Shown in pieces: positions 1 through 4,936 of a stretch of DNA of 6,099 nucleotides. This DNA comes from Alphaproteobacteria bacterium. GTDB taxonomy: Bacteria; Pseudomonadota; Alphaproteobacteria; Micropepsales; Micropepsaceae. The translations under genes were made by a program, and so were the position numbers. Location: assembly GCA_019508105.1 (NCBI GenBank), contig JAEKMB010000263.1, positions 1 through 6,099 on the forward strand, given 5' to 3'. How positions within the stretch are numbered: position 1 is the first letter of the stretch; every line of letters starts with the position of its first letter. The notes under the pieces were generated by a model. That model was not told the origin of the DNA. It worked only from the letters and a program-made list of their open reading frames with translations, and did no database searches.

Positions 1-747
1 ATCCCGGCGCGCTTCTATCGCGCCACCAAGGGCAAGGGGGCGTGTCCGCTGCTGGTCTATTTCCATGGCGGCGGCTTCATGCTGGGAAGCCTGGCGCTGT
101 ACGACACAACCTGCCGGCGCATCGCGGCGGCGGGTGATTGCGCGGTGTTGTCGGTGGATTACCGGCTGGCGCCCGAGACGCAGTTTCCTGGCGCTGTGCT
201 TGACAGTTATGCCGCGACGCGCTGGGCGTCAGACAATGCCGGGATGCTGAACATCGATCCGGCCAGGATCGCAGTGGGCGGCGACAGCGCCGGCGGCAAT
301 CTGGCGGCGGTGGTGTCGCAGATGGCGCAGGACTCCTGCGAATTCGCCGTGGCCCTGCAAGTGCTGATCTATCCCATGACGGACCAGAGCCGCGCCTATC
401 CCTCTTATGACCGCAATGCCAGCGGCTATATGCTCACCACCGCGGCGCTGTACTGGTTCATGGACAATTACATTCCCGATCCTGAGGACCGCAAAGACCC
501 GCGCGCCTCGCCCATGCTGCGTCCCAGCCTGGAAGGACAGCCGCCGGCGCTGGTGATCAGTGCGGAGTTCGATCCCCTGGTGGACGAGAATGAAGCCTAT
601 GCCAGGCGGCTGCGCCAGGCCGGTGTGCCCACCGACTACATCTGTTTTCCCGGCATGATCCATCCGTTCTTCACCTTGGGGGGTGTGATCGAGGACACCG
701 CCAAGGCAGAAGCCCTGGTCGGCGCCGCAATGCGCAAGCTGGCCTGA
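1..747 (+). CDS. Alpha/beta-hydrolase, HSL-type esterase/lipase (5' end outside window)
   Basis: Partial gene: the reading frame is open from base 1, and 248 residues are visible before TGA at 745-747. It matches the hormone-sensitive-lipase (bacterial family IV, alpha/beta-hydrolase-3) fold. The oxyanion-hole motif HGGGF is at visible residues 22-26, followed by the DYRLAPE strand typical of the family. The nucleophile elbow GDSAGGN puts the catalytic Ser at 96. The acid is Asp191 in EFDPLVDE and the base is His221 in GMIHPF, so the triad is complete. Family members are about 310 residues, so roughly 60 N-terminal residues (the cap region) are missing to the left. They are usually cytoplasmic esterases that cleave short- to medium-chain acyl esters; the substrate cannot be read from sequence. 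The first internal ATG (base 79) lies after the oxyanion motif and is not a plausible start. The stop overlaps the next gene's start (ATGA), which suggests co-transcription. Confidence 0.93.
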   Translation: MPARFYRATKGKGACPLLVYFHGGGFMLGSLALYDTTCRRIAAAGDCAVLSVDYRLAPETQFPGAVLDSYAATRWASDNAGMLNIDPARIAVGGDSAGGNLAAVVSQMAQDSCEFAVALQVLIYPMTDQSRAYPSYDRNASGYMLTTAALYWFMDNYIPDPEDRKDPRASPMLRPSLEGQPPALVISAEFDPLVDENEAYARRLRQAGVPTDYICFPGMIHPFFTLGGVIEDTAKAEALVGAAMRKLA

Positions 748-1307
748 TGAGGAAGCTCTGTCTTGCCCTGGCCTTGCTGGCCATCGTTCCGGCCGATGCG
801 CGCGATTTCACCAGCAGCATCACCGAAAGCGCCGAACTGGTCCCGCTCCGCCCCGAATTCAAGGTGCCGGATGAGCCGAACCAGCTTTTCTATATCCAGC
901 GCTCGCCCAATTCCAACACCGTGATCTACGCCGCGAAACTGGATGCGCAAGGCAACCCCCAAACCGTCGAAGTCTTCTGGCGCAAGTTCAATATCGATGG
1001 CAGCAAGCAGCCGCTGAACTTCATCGAGCGGATCATGGCCTATGGCGTGAGGCTGGACGGCCGCAAGGGCGCACAGTCTCTCACCTTCACCATCGCCGCC
1101 CTGCCCGAGCGCAAGCTGACCTTAGGCGTGGACGCCCAGCACCATCCTCAGGCGCTGATGCAGATCGGCAGCCACACGGTGAAGCTGGCTTATGTCTATC
1201 TTCAGGTGGTGGAAGGCGGGCTGTTGCCCAGCGTGCCGTCCCTGGATATCTTGGGGACTGATATCGCCAGCGGCAAAGCGATCCACGAGCATCTTATCCA
1301 GAAGTAG
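747..1307 (+). CDS. Exported DUF4833-family protein
   Basis: A 186-residue protein of unknown function. Residues 1-18 form a Sec-type signal peptide: basic MRK, a Leu/Ala core, then the ADA box at 16-18, with cleavage likely before Arg19. There is no lipobox, so I expect a soluble periplasmic protein. The mature part begins with an FYIQRSPNSNTVIY segment (residues 48-61). It continues with VEVFWRKFNIDG (about 74-85) and PLNFIERIMAYGV (89-101). I recognise this pattern from memory as the DUF4833 family, which has no established function. The rest is predicted beta-rich, with no catalytic motif that I can identify. The ATG at 747 overlaps the hydrolase stop (TGA 745-747) and has only a poor Shine-Dalgarno sequence, so translation is probably coupled. 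The last 14 bases overlap the end of the convergent lptG-like gene, leaving no room for a separate terminator between them. Confidence 0.82.
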   Translation: MRKLCLALALLAIVPADARDFTSSITESAELVPLRPEFKVPDEPNQLFYIQRSPNSNTVIYAAKLDAQGNPQTVEVFWRKFNIDGSKQPLNFIERIMAYGVRLDGRKGAQSLTFTIAALPERKLTLGVDAQHHPQALMQIGSHTVKLAYVYLQVVEGGLLPSVPSLDILGTDIASGKAIHEHLIQK

Positions 1308-2520
1308 CATCGGCATAGTGCGGGGTGTCGACCAGGTGCGCGCCCAGCCCGCGCCTCCTTTGAATCGCAAACAGGGCACGCGCCACCGCCGCGATCATCA
1401 ACAGCGGCGCCAGCCACCCCGCCAGGAACGGCGCGATATAGCCAAACTCCCCCATCAGGGTGAAGGCCTTGCTGGCGAAATGGGCGAGATAGCCCGCCAG
1501 CAATACCGTCACCAGCGCGAACCAGCGTGTCTGGTAGGCGAAATAGAGCATGGACAGAGCCGCGCCCAGCAGCGCCATGGCGCAGGTGAGCAAGGTCTCG
1601 CCGAAGATGATCTGCCGGCGTGTTTTGTAGGCGCTGAGATCGCGCGACATGATCTGGGCTCGCGCCAATTGATGGAGCTCGCCCAGCCGCAGATATTGCG
1701 GCGACAGCCCCAGATTGTGCAGCCATAGTGGATCCAACACCATCGTCACGTTACGCGATGCGAAAGGTGTCTCCACTTCCTCGGCCGCCCTGCTGGTGCT
1801 CAGCACATTGCCCTGGTCGGCAGCGCTGGCATGCCAGTAGCGTCCATTTTCCAATCGCCATCTTCCATCGCCCAGCGGCCGGGCCGTGGCGGCGGTGTCC
1901 ACTTCCGACAGATGTCCATCGCTGTCCAGCTTGTAGACAGTGACATTGTGCAGTTTCAAAGGCGGGCCATATTCGATCTCGGCGCGCAACAGTCCATCCG
2001 GCAAGGCGATCCAGTGGTTGCCGCCGCTCTGGGCGCGGTCCAGGCGGATGCCCTCGCGTCCCAGCTTTTCGGCGATCTGCACATGAATGGCGGCGGGCCG
2101 CAGCAACCCATCCACCACGAACAAGGCCGCCGCCATCACCAGCCCCGCCAGCAGCGCCGGCACCAGGCAGAACAAGGGCGAACGGCCGCTGTTCCAGATC
2201 AGCAGCCGCTCGCGCGATTCGGTGAAGGCGCTCTCGCTCCACACCACGCCCAGAAAAGTGGCGAAGGGAATAAAGGGCGGCAACAGATCCGGCAGCCGCA
2301 GGACGGCCAGCCAGGCGATGCTTCCCACCACCGTCAACGGATTGCCGGAGAATAGCGGCACCTGCGGCCACAGGTCGATGGTCAGGGCGATGGTCATCAG
2401 CGCCGCCGACACCATCATGATGTGGCGCAGATAGGCGCCCAGCATGTAGCGCGAATAAAGCCCCCATGGCGTGAGATAGACGGGACGCGCGCCGCGCCCC
2501 TTTTGCGCCGGGGCGCTCAT
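1294..2520 (-). CDS. lptG: LptG-like inner-membrane permease (YjgP/YjgQ family)
   Basis: A 408-residue permease of the LptF/LptG family, which pairs with LptF and an LptB dimer to extract lipid from the inner membrane. The topology fits the family. TM1 is about residues 30-50, TM2 about 64-95 and TM3 about 114-138. A periplasmic beta-jellyroll domain spans about 140-300, then come three more TM segments at about 305-330, 334-355 and 360-385. The coupling helix ESRERLLIWNSG keeps a Glu (104) aligned with E. coli LptG Glu88. At the periplasmic end of TM1, Asp49 occupies the position of E. coli LptG Lys34, and Pro/Leu replace Lys40/Lys41 (alignment from memory). The ending GEFGYIAPFLAGWLAP fits LptG better than LptF, and it is the second permease in the operon, as in most lptFG pairs. 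ATG at 2520-2518 overlaps the upstream TGA (ATGA). The substrate may not be LPS. Confidence is high for the family and moderate for the G assignment. Confidence 0.88.
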   Translation of the reverse strand: MSAPAQKGRGARPVYLTPWGLYSRYMLGAYLRHIMMVSAALMTIALTIDLWPQVPLFSGNPLTVVGSIAWLAVLRLPDLLPPFIPFATFLGVVWSESAFTESRERLLIWNSGRSPLFCLVPALLAGLVMAAALFVVDGLLRPAAIHVQIAEKLGREGIRLDRAQSGGNHWIALPDGLLRAEIEYGPPLKLHNVTVYKLDSDGHLSEVDTAATARPLGDGRWRLENGRYWHASAADQGNVLSTSRAAEEVETPFASRNVTMVLDPLWLHNLGLSPQYLRLGELHQLARAQIMSRDLSAYKTRRQIIFGETLLTCAMALLGAALSMLYFAYQTRWFALVTVLLAGYLAHFASKAFTLMGEFGYIAPFLAGWLAPLLMIAAVARALFAIQRRRGLGAHLVDTPHYADATSG

Positions 2521-3839
2521 GAGCGCCCCAGTTGCGGACGCACCACATCATTGTGGCGCCACACGATCAGGTTGAAGACGATGAACGCCACCGCGCCATA
2601 GAGCAGCAGCACCGGCAGCAAGGCGGCCGCCACGCTGAGCGGCGCGGCTGTCGTGATTATCCATTCGCAAAACAGGTTCACCGACATCAGCGCCAGGCAG
2701 GACAAGGGCAGCGCGAACCAGTTGGTCAGCCGGTTGGTCAGCCCCACCCCCAAAAGCGCGATCAACGGCGCCAGGAAAGACAGCAGGCTGCGCGAGAAAC
2801 GCTCGGCCAGGAGGCGCATCTGGGCGGCGCGGGAATCCTTGGTCTGGTAATCCGGCACGAACAATTGCTCGAACAGTGTCTGCTCCACGGTGTTGCTGCC
2901 GCGCGCGCCGAACGGCAGCAATTGGTCCACCATCATCAGCTGGCTCATGTCACGCACCTTCATGCTGATGGGCGGGCCATCCTTCAGCGGCTCAACCACC
3001 TTCAGTGCATCCACGCAGTGGACGCATTTGGCCGGCGTGCCGGTCTCATTGGCCAGCGGATGGGCATCGGCGAAGGTGTGCGAGGTGAAATCATTGAGGT
3101 TCAGCACGATCCTGCCGCGGCGGTCCGGCCCATCCAGCCGCGCCTGGGCGGCGGTGACCACGCGCGAGGTGTGTGGCCCGATCTGCTGGTAGACGAACAG
3201 GGTGCGGTCGGATTTCGGTTTGGGATTGGTGCGCGCGTCGATCACCGCCAGCCCGCCGGGCGGCAGCGCCCCGCCGGTGACATGGTCCATGGCATAGGCG
3301 ACATAGGAAGGAAAATAATAGAACTCGTTCTTGGCGACGCCCTTCTTCAGCGAGCGCAGCTCCGAGCTGAACAGGATGGAGCGTTGGGCATAGCGCGACA
3401 GGGGATCGGCAATGCCGGAGCCGGCCGTGCTGACCAGCTGCCCTGCCAGCGCCACGATCAGCACCAGCGCACCCAATTGCAACGGCCCCAGGCCCGAGGC
3501 AAACAGCACCAGCAATTCGCGGTTCTCGCGCATGCGCAGCAACGCGACATAGGCTGCCATCAGGATGGCGATCGCCAGCGCCAGGTCGAATATCTCGGTC
3601 GAGGTGCAGGCCAGCACCAGGGCGATGCCCGACAGGTCGGCCTCGTGGCGCACCGCGTCGCGGAACACCCAGGTGAAATGCTCGGCCAGGAATATCGCTT
3701 CGATCAGGATGATCACCGCCAGTGCCTGGGAGGCGACGCGCCGGAAGAAACCCCGCGCATAATCGCCGCCCAGGAAATTTCGCAAGCTGGCGCGAAGCCC
3801 GGCGGGCGTAGGGGATGCGTCCAGCGGGGCCGCGGTCAA
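2517..3839 (-). CDS. lptF: LptF-like inner-membrane permease, probable TTG start
   Basis: The first permease after the ATPase, 440 residues from the proposed TTG. TM1 is about residues 36-55, TM2 about 72-101 and TM3 about 115-137. A large periplasmic domain covers about 140-345, followed by TM4 about 351-368, TM5 about 372-393 and TM6 about 403-425. The coupling helix RENRELLVLFASG keeps Glu108, aligned with E. coli LptF Glu84. It is longer than E. coli LptF (366 residues), mostly in the periplasmic domain, which holds a CVHC pair (Cys272, Cys275) in a loop. Start choice: the frame stays open to an ATG at 4127, but that would add 96 Arg/Gly-rich residues lying wholly inside the ATPase gene. 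TTG at 3839-3837 overlaps the ATPase TGA (TTGA) and has GAGGA 9 bases upstream. The next in-frame ATG falls inside TM2. It should form a heterodimer with the LptG-like protein. Sequence divergence makes the F/G label less certain than the family. Confidence 0.85.
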   Translation of the reverse strand: MTAAPLDASPTPAGLRASLRNFLGGDYARGFFRRVASQALAVIILIEAIFLAEHFTWVFRDAVRHEADLSGIALVLACTSTEIFDLALAIAILMAAYVALLRMRENRELLVLFASGLGPLQLGALVLIVALAGQLVSTAGSGIADPLSRYAQRSILFSSELRSLKKGVAKNEFYYFPSYVAYAMDHVTGGALPPGGLAVIDARTNPKPKSDRTLFVYQQIGPHTSRVVTAAQARLDGPDRRGRIVLNLNDFTSHTFADAHPLANETGTPAKCVHCVDALKVVEPLKDGPPISMKVRDMSQLMMVDQLLPFGARGSNTVEQTLFEQLFVPDYQTKDSRAAQMRLLAERFSRSLLSFLAPLIALLGVGLTNRLTNWFALPLSCLALMSVNLFCEWIITTAAPLSVAAALLPVLLLYGAVAFIVFNLIVWRHNDVVRPQLGRS

Positions 3840-4552
3840 AGCCGGAATTCCTCGCCCAGATAGACGCGGCGCACATCCTGGTCGGCGATGATCTCGGCGA
3901 CATCGCCTTCCGCCAGCACCCGGCCGCTCTCGATGACATAGGCGCGGTCCACGATCCCCAGAAGCTCGCGCGCCTTGTGGTCGGTGATCAGCACGCCGAT
4001 ATCGCGGTCCGCCAGGTGATGGATCATCTGGCCGATTTCCTCGGTGGCGTGCGGATCCACGCCCGCGAAAGGTTCGTCCAGCATGGCGAAGCTGGGCTCG
4101 CAGGCGAGCGTGATGGCGATCTCGCACCGGCGGCGCTGACCCCCGGACAATTCGCCCACCCGTTTCTTGCGCACCTCGCCCAGGCGGAATTCCTCGACCA
4201 GTTCTTCCATGCGCTGCTTGCGCGAGGCGGCATCGGGCAGCCGCGCTTCCAGCACCAGGCGCAGATTCTGCTCCACTGTGAGACTGCGCGGCACGAAGGC
4301 GGCCTGGGGCAAATAAGCGATGCCGAAACGAGCGCGATCATAGAAAGGCATGCTGGTGACGGTGTGCCCGTCCAGCGCAATGGCGCCGGCGTCAGGTGTG
4401 ATCATGCCGGTCAGCATCTGGAAGGTGGTGGTTTTTCCCGCGCCGTTGGGACCCAGAAGGCCCACGACTTCGCCGCGATTGAGCTTGAGCGTGACATCCT
4501 CGATCACCCGGCGTCCGGCGAAAGACTTCACCAGATGCTGCGCAGAAAGCAT
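3836..4552 (-). CDS. lptB: LptB-like ABC transporter ATPase
   Basis: A cytoplasmic ABC ATPase of 238 residues (E. coli LptB is 241) that would power the two downstream permeases as a dimer. All ATPase elements are visible: Walker A GPNGAGKTT at 34-42, Q-loop Gln83, signature LSGGQ at 135-139, Walker B AMLDEP with catalytic Glu160, and switch His192 in ITDH. LptB hallmarks are the block DEPFAGVDP (159-167) and the C-terminus YLGEEFRL, nearly identical to the E. coli ending. In contrast, the stretch after the Q-loop reads QAAFVPRSL, where housekeeping LptB has QEASIFRRL. Thus Pro88 falls at the E. coli Phe90 position, a contact point for the F/G coupling helices. The ATG at 4552-4550 is chosen because homology begins there (MLSAQHLVKSF). 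The open frame extends to 4771, but the extra 73 residues resemble nothing and run through the promoter region. It is the first gene of the minus-strand operon. Confidence 0.92.
   Translation of the reverse strand: MLSAQHLVKSFAGRRVIEDVTLKLNRGEVVGLLGPNGAGKTTTFQMLTGMITPDAGAIALDGHTVTSMPFYDRARFGIAYLPQAAFVPRSLTVEQNLRLVLEARLPDAASRKQRMEELVEEFRLGEVRKKRVGELSGGQRRRCEIAITLACEPSFAMLDEPFAGVDPHATEEIGQMIHHLADRDIGVLITDHKARELLGIVDRAYVIESGRVLAEGDVAEIIADQDVRRVYLGEEFRL
3849..3853 (-). promoter_or_regulatory. Ribosome binding site deciding the TTG start of the lptF-like gene
   Basis: On the minus strand GAGGA lies 9 bases upstream of TTG (3839-3837), inside the last codons of the ATPase gene. Together with the TTGA start/stop overlap, it supports initiation here rather than at the distant ATG at 4127. 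Confidence 0.55.
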
Positions 4553-4620
4553 GGCTTGCTCTTCGAATCTGTCCGGTGCCGCGCCTTGTCTAGACCATGC
4601 CCGAATCGGTTCCGGCAGCG

Positions 4621-4664
4621 CTTTTGGCCCTGTTGCGGATACTATGACGCAGCTTTTGGCCTGT
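4621..4664. repeat. Direct repeat pair CTTTTGGCC-TGT, 32 bp apart
   Basis: CTTTTGGCC occurs at 4621-4629 and again at 4653-4661. Each copy is followed by TGT (4631-4633 with one extra C before it; 4662-4664) and preceded by GCAG (4615-4618; 4649-4652). The 32-bp offset is close to three helical turns, as expected for regulator sites on one face of the DNA. A looser copy, CTTTTTGGCG, starts at 4751. The function is unknown. Confidence 0.45.
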
Positions 4665-4667
4665 ACA
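4639..4667 (-). promoter_or_regulatory. Candidate sigma70-type promoter for the lptBFG-like operon
   Basis: On the minus strand, TGTACA (4667-4662, 4 of 6 to the -35 consensus) is followed after exactly 17 bases by TAGTAT (4644-4639, 4 of 6 to the -10). Transcription would start near 4632 and give a leader of about 80 bases before the ATG at 4552. The matches are weak and alphaproteobacterial promoters are relaxed, so this is tentative. Confidence 0.3.
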
Positions 4668-4670
4668 GGC
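4659..4670. repeat. Perfect 12-bp palindrome, possible operator
   Basis: GCCTGTACAGGC equals its own reverse complement. It overlaps the second copy of the direct repeat and covers the candidate -35 element of the lptB-like gene, a typical position for a dimeric repressor site. It does not match the alphaproteobacterial LexA box (GTTC-N7-GTTC). The binding protein is unknown. Confidence 0.4.
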
Positions 4671-4849
4671 GCAGTCCCCGACCTGTTCCGGCCTGAAGAA
4701 ATGCTACCGATTGTTACGTGGATGGCCTGGGCGAAACGGGGAAATACGGGCTTTTTGGCGCGCCCGCCCATTGAAACCAGTGATGTTTTTCCGGCCCCGG
4801 CGATGCGAATTTTGACGGCAAATATAGGGACTTACCGTGATGGCGAAGG

Positions 4850-4877
4850 TTGTGGCATAGAGATTTCTGGTTATGCT
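4850..4877 (+). promoter_or_regulatory. Weak candidate promoter for the oxoamine synthase
   Basis: TTGTGG (4850-4855), a 16-base spacer, then TATGCT (4872-4877), about 60 bases before the ATG at 4937. An alternative is TTGACG (4812-4817), a good -35, but it has only TACCGT (4833-4838) at a short 15-base spacing. I cannot decide between them from sequence. Confidence 0.2.
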
Positions 4878-4928
4878 CTTTGTATGTGGCCGGTTGGGGC
4901 CACGGGGCAATTCTTGAGATCAGCACCT

Positions 4929-4934
4929 GAGGGG
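4929..4934 (+). promoter_or_regulatory. Ribosome binding site of the oxoamine synthase
   Basis: GAGGGG ends 2 bases before the ATG at 4937 (4 bases if the GAGG core is counted). An in-frame TGA at 4928-4930 excludes any longer N-terminus, so this site fixes the start despite its short spacing. Confidence 0.6.
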
Positions 4935-4936
4935 CT

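Larger units (their letters stand above)
4553..4936. other. Divergent intergenic regulatory region
   Basis: These 384 bases separate the minus-strand lptBFG-like operon from the plus-strand oxoamine synthase. It contains A/T-rich patches (for example around 4782-4830) that stand out from the G+C-rich genes. Frames do run through it on both strands, but none shows a recognisable domain or ribosome binding site, so I call no gene. It holds a 12-bp palindrome, a direct repeat and weak candidate promoters, listed separately. I see no tRNA, riboswitch or clear rho-independent terminator. Confidence 0.7.

Noticed and set aside
2532..3863. 443-residue plus-strand open frame opposite the lptF-like gene
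   Set aside because: It is Gln/Arg/His-rich with no domain, and lies antisense to a clear membrane permease. It is a G+C-driven shadow.
3840..4127. N-terminal extension of the LptF-like protein to the ATG at 4127
   Set aside because: It is an out-of-frame reading of the ATPase gene, Arg/Gly-rich. A TTG with a good ribosome site lies at the junction.
4659..4670. Palindrome as a LexA/SOS box
   Set aside because: It has CTGT and ACAG halves but no N8 spacer as in the E. coli box, and does not fit the alphaproteobacterial GTTC-N7-GTTC box.
3815..4696. 293-residue plus-strand open frame opposite the LptB-like gene
   Set aside because: It mirrors the ATPase gene on the other strand, has no domain and runs into the promoter region.
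4553..4771. 73-residue N-terminal extension of the LptB-like protein
   Set aside because: Homology to LptB starts at the ATG at 4552. The extension has no similarity and crosses the palindrome and candidate promoter.
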